Below, in pieces: positions 22,045-36,000 of a stretch of 64,000 bases of DNA. The number at the start of each line of letters is the position of its first letter. Position 1 is the first letter of the stretch. The stretch comes from Dimorphilus gyrociliatus (Eukaryota; Annelida; Polychaeta; Dinophilidae). The position numbers were made by a program, and so were the translations under genes. The notes beneath the pieces are model-generated. The model made no database searches, was not told the origin of the DNA, and was given only the letters and a program-made list of their open reading frames with translations. The stretch spans positions 62,001 through 126,000 of the forward strand of contig CAJFCJ010000026.1 of the NCBI GenBank assembly GCA_904063045.1, read 5' to 3'.

Positions 22045-25000
22045 TTAGATTAACTTGTTGATGGCATGATAAATTTGCATTAGAACGACAAAATGAACCG
22101 GAAGGCAAGATCTTCTATCGTTCAATTTAAAATCAAAAGTTAACCAAGAAAGCGCGTTGTATGTTTCCAAAACGTATCTAGTAAATAAAAAAGGAGTTAC
22201 TTAGCTGACAATGCAAATAAGACTATTTACCTTAATACATCAGATGTTAAATTTGAATCTAGTGGATGGGTTGAAGATTTTTGGGTGGAGGATGAAGCAA
22301 ATTCATCTGAATCTGTTTGGTGTAAGACATTGTGGAGGTGAAGAGCTGCTTTAAGGCATACTGGTAAGACTTTAGCTCGTTGGGGACATGCCGACCAAAA
22401 CCACCGAGGGAGAGCACCAGTAGCTGCGGTTGAAACATAAAAGCCTATTGCTAAAGGTTGCTGGAGAATAGTCTGTGGTATTTCTTGAGGATCAGAGTCT
22501 GCGGAATTTATGTTATTAATATTAGCCTGGCCTGCATTTGATAGATGGGTTGGCGATGAATGGCCATTGCTGACAGGTGAATTCGGAGCGTTCATTGATT
22601 TCAAAATATCATCGAAGTTCAATCCCAGAGTTTCATCATCTATTTCCCCAGCACCAATATAATCAATTCCGAGATCTTCTGCTTCCTCGTGCGGTTGTAT
22701 TGTTCCTTGGGTTTGGTACTGTGCTGTGGCTGATGTAGGGAGCACTAGAATATGAGTTGTTGAAGATGCGTCTCGAGGTGTCGATAAAGGACAAGAGCTG
22801 GAGCTCTTCTCTTCAACCTTTACACAATCTGGCATGACCTGAATAGACTGATGAGCCTCCATTGAAATCAGGCAAGCACCAACAATGTTGGCCCCAACAT
22901 TTGGTTTTAGATCTGAGCAGGCACTACAAACCTCTTTAAGTTCCGAATTCGATTTAGTTAGATTATCTCTTGACAGCAGGCCAGCCCAACCTTTCAATTC
23001 GCCATGACCAATGCGGCCAAATCGGCCGATCACAAGTCTCCAGCTCATTAACGTACCGCTTATCAGACCAATAATAAATTGCCAAAGCTTCTTTAAGCCT
23101 ATTTTTCGGGCTGATGCCTTACTTCTCCTAGCCCCTCTATTTGGTATGTAAATATTAATGGTGCAGGTATCTAGTAGCTCTCCATTATTATCAGTAACAG
23201 CCGCTAAGAGCCACTTTTGATCTTCAGATAAACAATATCCAACAAATAAAACTCCATCATGTGTATTTTCAGTCGAAGACCAACGCTTGTTGGTATTTGT
23301 GAGAGTGAAGGGAGGTGTGAATAATTTGTATTGCGGAGGATTTTCTAGTTTATTTAGTCTTCGTTCCCCTTCAGCTGCTGGACCGAAACCTGTCAAACAC
23401 CGACCAGATACTCTATGAGTAAGAATTCGGCTACACTTTGTATACACTGATAGAGCTAAAGTTTTCAACTGATTATTGTCAGGTGACATCCTTGCAGCTA
23501 AAATTTCATGTTGAGATATAATTTGCATGGTCAAACGAGAAGACACCTGTGGTCCAACTTGTTTACATAATTCATCAAAACACCGGAAAAATCCTAGTGT
23601 AGCCAACCGATCACCCTGGGGCCATGAGCTACCGGAGAAGGGATCTATTACATAAACAACGTATGTCGGTAAATTGTTATTATCTTCTTCTTTTATTCCT
23701 TTATTTTGCATGGCTAAAAATCCGGCTGTAATTGTAAAAAGAATATTATACGAATGAATACTAAAATACTAAATGACTTTACCTAATACTCCTTTGCATA
23801 TACGTGCATATATAGAAATTTTTGCTGCAATGGGAGTATTTCCTATCAACTTAAACCAGTCGTCCAAGGCAACATCTCCACTGACCATCTGTAAACATTG
23901 TTTACCAATCCTCAAAATTCCTTGTCTTAAAGAATCTATTGGTCGATGACGTCCAAGGTGACACGATTCATAAACGTCACTTAGTTCCCTTATGTAGGCA
24001 CAGACGTGATCAAGCACATAATCGTGCTCTGGAGCAAGAACAACATACGTAACATCTCTTGGTGCACTATAGGGTTCCATCAATAACTTATCCCAATACC
24101 GGAGAGAGTATGGAGCAACAGAAATCCATTCTTTATCATAACCGGCTAATATTTGTGGAATTGGTTGAGGAGCTGATGCTTCATCTGTTCCTCGACGTGC
24201 TAATAAATGAAAGTCTTTCCAAGTTAATGGTCCCATTACGTTATACGTCGTATCCCAGTTGTTATTTTTCTTTTGAATAGCATCTTGAAGAAGGGGATTT
24301 AGAGAGTTTAACAATCTCACTACATCGTGGCAATTTGCAGGAATTTTCGCGTTACTTTGGAAATAGGGCCATTTATGTAAGCAAGACTCTTTAAAAATAG
24401 TCTCATCAACGTGTTTTGGCTGAGGTGGATTGGAATTAGACGGATCACCACTAAATTTTGATAATTCAAGAGCTGACCAAGTTATTGCACATCCGTCTTG
24501 AATCTCTAACTGCCTTGTTCCACCATCACGCAACTCCATAGATCTTAATTGCTGTTCAAAATCGACGTCACTATCCCATTCAGAACTCATCGACAATTGA
24601 GCTGTCATAAAATACTGTCTAACTGCAGTCATTATATCGGAGGGTTGTGCATCTAGTTCTTTTTCCCCATTGCTTCTTGGTTTTGGCTGTTCTTTCGTAG
24701 TGTCAATCATACCAGTGATGTCCATTTGATCCTCCATAAATAATCCCGAAGCAATGGCATAACGCCTATTCATCACTGCTGAAAAGCCACAAACGCAAGT
24801 ACTCTCCAACTCGCGGCGATCGTTCTGACTGACTAAGTACGATTCGGCGTCTGATCCTCGTATATTCATATTACAAGCGCAGAGTGGGCAACTGTCAAAA
24901 TTATGGTCCTTAAATAAATTGAGCAAAGAGTCGTATAGTAGAACATTTAATAAAATGGCGTTCGCTTCAGCATAGTTAGTACTAGTCACTGGTTGTTTTG

Positions 25001-27555
25001 AATGAGCAACAGCAGCATATGAAGATGCATTGGAAGCGGGTGATTGCATATCATAACTGGAAGGTGCTCTCTCTAATCGGTCATTCTTAACGGGTGTTAA
25101 GCAGTTATCTTTTCTTATTACCTCATTTATGCCACTGTGCTGGTTTCGACCTGTAGCTTGAGGGATTTGTGGTAGTCGAACAGATACTGTATATTTCGGT
25201 AGGTTTGAAGCTTGGGACAAAGGACTAGCTATGCTGAGAGCATTAAACCGCTGTGCTGTTGGCCAATTACAGGCTTGGGCTAATGGACCTAATAAACTTT
25301 CAGATTGATGATCAAAAATACTTGATACGGCTGTATCCATTGCTTCATCTTGTACATTTGGGCATGGACTCTGTTCAGTTTGAGATTGTGAATTGGAACT
25401 TGGTGGAGTCGGATATAGTGAATCCATATTGTTATGCTTTTCATCTGTTGGAGTAGGCGAATCAGAGTCGTCACTTTCAAATATATTTTCCAAAGCCGTG
25501 AAATCGCTATGCTGCTCCAATGTATGTTTGACTCGCTCCTCCTCACCAAATGGTGATAATGCTGTTTGTGAAGGCTGAGGCGACGGCGAGGGAGATGGTT
25601 CAGAAATTTCGCTATCAGATTCGCCGTAGTCTCTTCTCAGTCTTTTTAGCGGCAACGCTAGAAAAGCACTAACATCTTCGAAGTTCTGCATGTTTTCATC
25701 ATTTAAGAATCCATCTTCTGGGGGAAATCTCTCTTTTAGAACAGGCATCATTGCATCTTGAAAAGGATAATTTTTGACAAATGGGGAAGATGGTGCACAA
25801 AGCGACGGTGGTGACTCTAGTGTAGAAGGAGTTTCATGTGGTGTTATCGGTTGGGTATTATTAACGCTTGGTGTTGGAGTGTTGCTGCTGAACGTTGGAA
25901 CTGATGGCGATTTTGTGTAAGGCGTTGGTGGGCCTGCTGTATTTGGGGGAAGTTGAGCGGAGGGCACAGCACCAATGAAATCTATATCACTAGGTATCAT
26001 TTGATCAATATGCTGAGTTCGAACATGAAATGCTATTCGTTGAGGAATTTTCTGTCTACTTCTTTTCCCCTCTGGCGATTTGTTCATACTTTTCGTGGAG
26101 TTACGCTGCCGTATTCTATTACATAGGCAATTGCTTTTAGCAGTTGGATCCATATAATCCCAGTTTGCAGGGTTACTTTCTTCTGGATTGGGCATTTCTC
26201 GCAATGGTGTCATTGAAGCATCACGCCAAGCTTTAAAGCAGATCTTCATTCCACATTCTGCAGCGCCCTCAACCCTGATTGGGGCTGGAGTCATGCCTTG
26301 ACTATCAGATAAAATCGAAAAGCTTGACTTTTGTGCTTGATCTGGTGGACAAGGGGTACAAGGCGGAGAATAAGCCAATATTGGCGGTGGCTGAGGTGCT
26401 GACGAATTATTGTATAATGTTGTTGCAGCATTCTCTGTTAGAACAAAGCAAGACGGATATTTTAAACGGGTACCCGCAACGACCACTTCAACAAATAGAG
26501 GTGGTTTAGAGCTATCATCTCTGTCGAACGTATCATCAATGTAGAAATGTTCTTTCCATTCGTGAAGCATTCTATGTATCCTAGGATCTCCTTCACGAAA
26601 TGCTGCACCAGTCAATGTACCTGCCATGCCATATGGCGCCAAAAGGACGGATACTTGCTGAGGATCTTGCTCAGCAATTAGTAGGTGATGCGCATGCAGT
26701 CGATATAGAATAGGATGTTGGCGAACATCTACTGATGCGCAAACTGTACTTTCTCCGTGTAAGAAAAAAGAAAAAGAGAATGAAAAATGGACACTTTTGT
26801 CTGGTTCCGTCACATCTTGAGTGTAAGGATGAAGAAACCATTTACCGATCCTTACAAAACCTTGAGCGATCAAATGTCTGAAAAAAATTTCATTTCAGGC
26901 AATTCCGTCAATGTTAATACATTGAAAAATTAAACTAATAATTATTTATTTAACCTATATATTTTTACACATTCTGTAAACGTGCATATTATAAAGAAAA
27001 ACTTACTTTTCTATAAGGTTGTGAATTGCTTTAAACAGAAGGATCCTGCACTGATAATTGAATTGGTTTCCCTGATCTTGATGCTCCCATTGACCACTTT
27101 CTTCATCTTTTAACTGGAATTCAGCTCGAATTCCTGGCAAATGGTGAGGCTGATCTTTGTACCAAAATACCCATAACTCTTTCTTGCCATTAAGAAGGGG
27201 GTTTTCAGTAGAATAATCATTAGGATCTATGAATCTTGTAGTTCTTTTCCAAACACATAATAATTCCTTACTAATCCCACGATTGTAAGCTTTTAAAATC
27301 GGGTCTTCCAACGGATCCTGGTACCGCCTCTGATTTGGCGCCACCAATTTACACCAACGAATACCATCTAATTCCGTCTGTGGGAAAGATAGAAATTACA
27401 TTTCAAGACGAATGTGATAGTTTTTAAGAGACAGAATTACAAGAGTATTTAAAATCATTCCACAAAAACATTCGATTACTTACGAGCGCAAATAAATTAG
27501 TGTAGCAATCTTCGAGGCTGCAGCCGTTCACCGTTGTGAGCGGTCGGCTCATCAT
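22045..27555 (-). CDS. MED13: Mediator complex subunit 13
   Basis: Five exons (complement of 27484-27555, 27007-27377, 23783-26877, 22231-23725, 22045-22177) sum to 1722 codons, 1721 residues. The N-terminal domain begins [20 protein letters not shown] and contains [15 protein letters not shown] and [12 protein letters not shown]. The middle is low-complexity Ser/Pro-rich with the conserved YPTPPS. Next come [15 protein letters not shown] and [12 protein letters not shown] (paired-cysteine segments) and LLQDAIQKK...[15 protein letters not shown]. The MID/PIWI-like C-terminal half has [38 protein letters not shown] and [13 protein letters not shown], and the last exon ends in [15 protein letters not shown]13 tethers the CDK8/cyclin C kinase module to core Mediator in the nucleus. 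It is shorter than human MED13 (about 2170) because the linkers are trimmed. Both first-codon ATGs (27555, 27552) are usable. Confidence 0.97.
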
Positions 27556-30030
27556 ATAGCCATGACCTGTTTAACTAATTAATGCTTCTTCTGTCGCATT
27601 TCTGCCTGATGATTAAACCATTTCCGACGCTGTATACAAATTTGTCTATAATTTCAATGAATATGGCGACTACGCTCGTCATGGCGTAGATTTCGTATCG
27701 ACTTTTTAAATCGTCTTATATCGATTCGATTATTTCTTTAAAAAATATTGTTCATCAACCATTAAAAGTAGTTGTAATAAACGAATCACTTAAAGTCTTT
27801 TACTAGATCTACTAATAGAAAAAAATATTACAAAAAAGATTTCATTCGTATGAAAACTCACTAAATCGATTGTTTAATTTTTTATGATCGAGTCAAATCG
27901 ATATGAAGCGTTTATTGGCACGGCGAGTGTTTTCCCTATATTTTATGGCGGTACATATGAATAATTTTGTTACAACTAGATGACGTTTTCTTCTGAAAAA
28001 ATGATAAATTTGCTACAATTTGTTTTTTATTTTAAACTTATATATTAGAAATTGATATAATTTTTGAAATTTATTATACGAAATGGAGCGTTTCTACCGA
28101 ATGTAAACAAAAACACTTTTGTATTTGCAGCAGACAATTCCACCATCTATAACCATGCTGATGGAATTTTAGAAAGGCATTAAATTACCTATGCTGTTTT
28201 GCCGTATAAATCGCTCGCTAATTTGGTAGTCTTACTAATATGTTCATATTCTTTGAAAGTTTAAAATAATTGTAAATTTATTTTCTTTAAATTAGTAATC
28301 ATGAATGACCGGATCATACTACTTTTTAAAATTTAACTGCTCCCAGTTAATGTATAATATAAAGAAAAAAACAAGCCAAAGCTATTATTAAGATAATATT
28401 CAGATGAAAGAGTTTGCTAAAGAGAATATAAATATTTATTACATAAAAGTAATACTTAGAATGGATTTATTATATCATTTTTATATGTCTTTAAAAAATC
28501 GATTCCGCTTAATATATTTTGATGGAATGATATTATATTTATTATGAAAATAACAAATTTATACAAAATTTAGTATTTGAAATACTAAGTCTATTGTAAA
28601 GTGGAAAAATGAAACCATAGTGTCACTTTTATAAACGACTCGCAATTCGATCATATTAATTATTTGAGAGACGTTCTTAAAGGAAATGCATTTTTAGAAT
28701 ATAAGAGCTTAAAGGGATTTTCATGTTTTTAAATCTTTTAAATCGAACTCTATCTACGATAAAACCTATCGATCATCATTCATTTATCTAAATGTTTATG
28801 AAGATTCTTTGAATTTTATCTTATTTAGTATACTTTAACTATATATCAAAGGAAATTTTGTACTCGTAACTATCATTAACTCAGCTTAGCTCTTGTCATG
28901 AGGTCTTTCCATAATCTAAAATTACTGACTGGAAGCTATCCTGTCTGAAGATAAACCTTGGGATGGATAGAAGTATATCTTTTAGGATTAATTTGGACTA
29001 AAGTTTCCGATTCATTTTCTTTTTAATCTAAGATAATCTAGTGACTTATAGATTCTCAAAATCTAAAAAGATTAATGATTATTATCATACTAGAAAATGA
29101 CTATACAATATTATGACATTAGTTGATAAGGATTCATTTTCTGTGGAAAAAACTATATTTTAGTAATAAATCTTGGTAAATAGGAATAGACAGCAAATTT
29201 TTTACTCTTGTCCTAAAGCTAACGATTGTCTTTATTTTAGATTAGAAATTAATATTAAAGCCATTTCATGATTTATTAGAACAATCTTCAACAAAAAAAA
29301 GCAACAGATAAATAATATTATTGTAGTTTTAAAATGTTATTAATATTTATAAAAATATTTCATTTTTTTTAGTTGTTCTTTTTTTCTTTTTTTTTTTATT
29401 TAAATCGAAGAATGTTCTATTCCAATTCTATATTATAAAACATTTATAGCTATCAATTTTCAATTAGTCACAGTATCAGCGTATATCACGATTAGTTAAA
29501 AAGATTAAATGTAATGGTGCTTAAAAATGATTTTAATTAGATATTTTTAAAGTCTTCTAAATTGTACTTTCTAATTTGTTTAGCCTACACCAAAATTATA
29601 GCGATAAATGAAGGTAATAAATAGTTGGATATACAACATTTACTGACAAAATAATTATAAAGTTGTTTTGTTAGAAAATTATACAACGGGATAAAAAACA
29701 TTGAAAATTTCTTATGCTCTTTATTCTTTTGGCAGTAGAATCGGAAAATTTTAGTTTTATTTTTTTGCCTAAGAACAATTAGAATTACGGGCTTATTTAT
29801 TATTACTTTTGAAAATGTAGGTAACGTTAAGAAGTTTAACAAAAAATGCATATTTGCAGAATAATACAATGGATTAAGACTTACTCATTGAGAGTAAAGC
29901 GTATACTTTAGTAATACTCACTGAACGAAATGAGTTGCTGTTCTTAATACAGTTTAGACTTCCCCATCATGAAGGCGATTTAAAAACATCAGATGACAGC
30001 TAACCTATCAGTAAACAAAGGCTTAAGAAA
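27556..30030. other. 2.5 kb intergenic interval between divergent MED13 and BLTP2
   Basis: AT-rich, with no gene I can support. Some GC-richer sequence with ATGGCG-type motifs lies just upstream of MED13 (about 27650-27700 and 27945-27955), consistent with its promoter. A small minus-strand open frame near 29.6-29.9 kb lacks splice or family support. Confidence 0.5.
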
Positions 30031-33000
30031 ATGAATTTAGTTCATTTAGCCATCTGTACTGCCGTATTTTGGTGGTTTTTGTTTAGGTAAGATTCCTGAC
30101 TTAAATATTAATTTTGCAGATGAAAATTTTTTTGAGCGATAATGTGCAAATATATATAAAATATAAAAAAAGGCTCAATGAAAGCTTTAAAAGTAACGAT
30201 TTATTGATTTTTTTAAATAAATAGGTTTATTTGCTGGTGTATCTGTAAAGCATCTCAAAAAATTAATCTTCGGATTAATTATGTGGGCTTATGTTCTGTG
30301 GGAAAAGTATCATTCAAGTTGAATAAAAAAGTCCATGTAGTAAGTTATTCTAAAAAATTTCCTATTATTCGATGTTATTTACTTTCATCTGAAGGAAATC
30401 GGTCATATCTGGTTCGATGTCCAAGCAACATTGTAAGTAATAATATTTCAAAAGCATTTCTATAATAATTAAATTGTCTGTTTATTTACATTTTTTATAG
30501 GACTCAATGCGCCCTGAATATATCCAATGTTCAGCTTGTGATTCAGAGAGAAGCTGACTCTGAAGAACAAAAATATAGCTCAGTAACAAGAGAAGCTGTT
30601 GCATCCACGATCGAGTCATTTGTCAATCGTGCGACTCTATATGCAAGGGTAAATATATATACATTATATATATAAAGATAAAACTTTTCAGCAGGTAGTA
30701 AATTGTGTTACTTATAGTATTTTAGTATCAAATTCTTGAACGTTGTTGTTGATGTACATGATCAATGTGAGTATGATGTGTCTACGAGATGCACAGTATC
30801 TGATATCATTGTTTATGGACCAAACTGGACGAGAGAAAACATTAATGTGGTCGGCTATGTTACTGACTGTGAAATTACAACCATGTTTACCGTAAGTAAC
30901 ATACTTTTGCTTGCATAACTCTAGATATCAAGATAATATTTTTACAGCCTTCGAATCGCCTGATTCCAACAGCTAGTACTAAACTAACTTTTAGTCTTCG
31001 GGTAAAAATGAGCTTAAACCGAAAATGTTTTCTCCCAGCCTCTGTAAGATAATGATAATTTCTACCTGTCCTAATATTTTTAATACTTTTCTTCTCTACA
31101 AAGCATCTTCGTTTAGATTTTGATGACGTAACATTGTTAAGAAACGAGATTGATAATGATTTAAATACTGAATTAGAACAAAAGACGGATGATAATCCCA
31201 AATCCATGGATATCAAAAAGATATTTGATTTTATTGCATATTCATTTGAGGTTGATCTTTGTAAATTAAATTTTCAACTATCACTGCTAATGATACCCAT
31301 TTATGCCTATATAGCTAGTCAACATAAATATGAAGAACGCCCATCTGAATATTCTAGTCAATGAACCAACATACCGATGTCTGCAAATAAACATCCCATT
31401 CCTATCTACAGTTTATGATTCAAAAGTTTTACCTAATCAACCAACTGGTCATGCAGTTTATTGCTGGTCTAAATGTAAGTTATACAACGGTATAGAATAC
31501 ACTATTGAAATGATTTTATTCTAGCTGTTTCATTATTGTCTGGAGAAAAAGTTATGCTATCAACCGAAGGAATAACAAATGTTTTCACGGTATGGCCCTG
31601 TTATTCTTTTCATTCTTGAAAACAAAAAGTCAATTAAATCATTTTTATTCTTTTCAATTAAATTATTAGTATGAAGAAAATGAAATAAGACTTACGCCAG
31701 AATTAAATATGTTGAAGTGTGATTTTCTAATTAAAGATTTTGAATTTTGGCTATCTTTGGTAATAAAGAAGTTTAGAGGAAAGGGTAGAGGTAGCCGTCG
31801 AATTTCACTTGATAAGTATGTTCCTCTATAATATTTAGTTGACAAATTCAATTTAAAATTTGAATGTTTCAGTTCGCTGACACTTTTAGAAGATAAGAAG
31901 CTACTTCGAAAATTTGATTTGAGATATAAACTCAAGAATTGTACAATAGCTTTTTATTCCCATTATGAAAATAGCAATGGTCTTGCTTTCTGTATATCTG
32001 ATGTTGAGGGAAGATACCAAACAGCGCCTGGTTTGTTAAATACTGAACTAATCCTTCCATTATTATTTATCTTCTTTTTCATGTTTTAGCTGAGGGAACG
32101 TCTATTCCATTTATGATTAAGAAATTTGAATTAGACTGTCAATTATTTTTTGTGAAAATGATAGAAAATAAAACAGATGTGATAAATATGAAGTCATATT
32201 CAAGATTTAAACATCAATGGGAAACTATATTGTTAACAAATATTTTTCTATGCAGAGTTTGTACTCTAAACAATACGATTCGCGGTTATTTCATCGATTG
32301 ACTTTTTTACTTTTTTTTTGTTCATTCCAGATAAATTGCAATAGGAAAAAGAAAAACGTAATATTAAAACTTGACCATCAAGAAATTGAACTTTCAACTG
32401 AACTATTTGAAATTTTATCTGACTTTTGTGGACCAATTCGTCGATTACTACTTTTAGTAAGAAATTCATCCGAATATACGAAAGATGAAGTCGCGATAGT
32501 GCCCACAATTGTACAATGTAATATTAGAGATATATATATTTTGCTTCTTTCAAGAGAAAATCAAGGTAAGGAAGAAGAAAATTACTAATATTTATATTTT
32601 ATAGTATAATTGTTACGATAGTTATGAAATACGCCCAAATTGCTGAATTTAATGCTCGCTATGGATCCAATGGTATAAAAGGTGAAGCGAGAGAAATATC
32701 AGTCTCTTATGTAAGAAATCCAGAAAATTTTGAAGTTAGTAACCAATCTAAACTAAACAAAATAAATGTTTTTTGAATAATCATATAACATAATAGGCTT
32801 ACAACTTAAGAGACAATACCGAAATGAATTATGTCTTAAAAACAACAGGATTGGTATTAGAATTATGGTTTACAAACGGATTTGTAAGTTAAATTTATTA
32901 TACATGTTTTCTTTTCTTTCTGTTTTAAATACAAACTATGTTATTTTCAGAGTTGTATTGTTTCCACACCAATGAATGCTAATTTACAAATAGAATTATC

Positions 33001-36000
33001 AATGGAAAAATATCTGACTCTGATGCATATTGCAAAAAAATTTCAAGATTTTACGACACTAATGATTAAAACAGTTGATAGTATGTTATTTAATTCAATT
33101 AAATTCTTGCTAAGTAAATAATTTTTTATTGTATTTTTTAAAAAAAAAAATAGTTTCTAGATCTCGAATTGTGTCAGCTCCGCCAAATGTGAATACTAGA
33201 AAGAAGGCGTTTGAAATATCATTTAATCATACAGGACCTGGAATATTTAATCTAATTACATCAAAATATCATAAGTAATTTCTTTTTTCTTGTTTTATAA
33301 TTAAATAAATAATTCTTTTTCCCTTTTTTAATTTACCTCAGATGTACGATAAATTTGTATTCCCTTCAAGTAAAATACGGTGGAACATCGCAAATTATTG
33401 AAATGATCTGTTATAATTTTGTCATACATTTCGACGATAAACGTATTACCTCTATTCCGGTTTGTATCGAGTTTACATTCTCATTTAGAAATTCTTAATC
33501 ATTATACTATTTATTAATTCAACGCAGAATTTTTCTGTTACGTATCAAAAGACTTGTGATATATCTTCTCAACAAAAACGCGTACAAGCAAAATCATTGT
33601 TAAAAACAGAAAAATTAAATTCAACTTTATCCATTGTTATACCAGCTATAGATATAACATTCCCGTATAATTTCAATTTTGCAAGTTGTTATCAAGATGT
33701 AAGATAATCTATTAAATATTTTAATCTTATTAATTATTAATATTTTTTTTCATATTTGAAAGCTGCTTAATTTGAGAAAAGCCCTAAAGAAAATACGATT
33801 TACTGAGCCGCCAATAGTTCAGGATGAATACATACCTTTTGATTTGGATATTAAGATTAAAGTATAATTTTTTTTTAGATATAAATATACTAAATTGAAA
33901 TTGTTTATTTTTCAAAAGGATTTCACACTGTCTCTTGAGGATGAACAAGATCGAGAAGTTAGAATGGATTATAATTATACGGTATTACGGTATATATTCT
34001 AGGGGCTTTTTTATAATAAAATATTAATTTTTTTCCAGCTAATGAGAGATGAATTTATTGAAGGATTAAAACGGCTTCATCTACTACAGGAAAAAATAAG
34101 TGAGGCAGAAGGACGAGTGACAGGTGAAAATAGAGATCTTTCCCTGATTCATCTTTAAGGTATAAAAATAATTTGATTTGTTGCAGGTGAAAGAGTTGAT
34201 GAACTTTTTAAGCAGCTACACGAAAAGAATATTCGATTATTTATTGACCGAGCCCGGCAAATTCATAAAAAATGTCGAATAGAGCAACTAATACGACCAC
34301 TTTTCAAGTGGCAAATGACAAATATATCCATGGCTTTCATGTGTAGTGAAGCTATTGCAAGTCGAATATATCTAAAGAAAGAGGTGGGCAAACTAGAGGA
34401 ACTAAGGTTGGTAGTCAATCGAGATTCCGGTTGCTAATAATATTAACCTTTGTCCTTTTAAAATTCTAGTGGTAGTAAATTACCCAAGAATCAGGATTTT
34501 GATACATTGATTGGACGCGTAGTCGATTTTAGTGTGTCAAAATGGGTATTTAATTTTAGAGACATAACAATGAATTGGTTATCATTGGAAGACTTTAGAG
34601 TGAGAGGTCTAGCTATCCTTAGTGAAGATGCCGCATCAGAACAATGTATACTGTATATTATTTTATATGGAAGAATAGCTATAATTATAATCTTTTATTT
34701 TACAGCTCAAAGGGAGCTTATCCTGCCTTTAGAAAAACCTTGGAAGGATATTCATATTAAACGTAGTTTAATACCAATAAAATTTAATTATAATTTTGAA
34801 TCAAGTACGTGATAATCTTTTTCAAACAAATTTATATTTTAATACTCTTGCAGAAGTGAAATTATTTACAATGGCTTATGGACCCAATTGGGAACCTATC
34901 ATGCAATTCTTTCAGCAAAGCATGAATCTGATCAATGCTCCATCTGTCGATCCAAGCCCACCCTTGCCGTTTTGGGATAAAATCCGTTTATACTTTCATG
35001 GTGCTTTTTCATTAAAAGCTGCTGAAATGAAATGGCTCTATCACGCCAGCTTTGACCCTTTAAATGATACAGAAATTTTAGACTGGACATGGTCTGATGT
35101 AGAATGGATATTAAAAGGTTTTATTTGCTTAAATTAGAATTATTTATTCAGTAATAAAGGCTTAAAATATTAAGACACGTCTAAATTTAATGGAACCTTG
35201 GACATTTATGCCAGAACTGCATCTAAATATGAAGAATGTAGACTTTTTCGTTTTCCTCGATTAGAATTGACGTAATTTATATCCTTTCAAATTGAATGAT
35301 AATTAATTAACTTTGCTTGTATAATTTAGACTTAAACTAAACTGGATATGTTTGTCGGGGAACCCAAATGATCATCATTCTGTTAAAAGAGTTGCACCTG
35401 AGAAAATTTCTGATTTGAAGGTATAAATTAATTAATTGTATTGTTTATAGTTACAACGCTTGCGTTAAACAATTATTTTTAGACTTATGACGCTTTTAAA
35501 TACTTTCGATCGTCGAACGTTGACGTTGAATTGAACGCTGAAGTCAAGTCATCGGAAAGTACACAATCTCGACTATGGTCTAATACTTTAAGATGGTTTG
35601 AAAAATTTTTGGTAAACAAAAAATGAAATATTTTAATAAGATTAAAGAAGAAAAAATTATTCACGTATATGTTAATTTGTAGGTTTGTCTTAAAAAAGTT
35701 GCTGTACCTATACGTCGCGGTAATTTATTCGGAGGTCGACCCAAGAGAAAATTACAGTTAACCCGACATATACGGTTGTTATCATTTTGTTAAATAAATC
35801 GGTCTTGTGTGAAATTTTTTTATTAAACCATAGAAACATAAAAGTGAAAGTTGCACTGGAAAAATACCACCTTGTTCATTTTTCATCATCAGCAAAGAAT
35901 TGTGGATTTGAAGCATCTACTAAAAGTGTCAGTATTGATTGTGAGGCAACTTTGAAACTTGTGCCGTATAAAGAAAATCTAATTCGACGACCAGCTGCAG

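Noticed and set aside
29585-29869. 94-codon minus-strand frame
   Set aside because: AT-driven composition (Asn, Ile, Phe, Leu), no ATG-supported domain, no nearby exon in phase.
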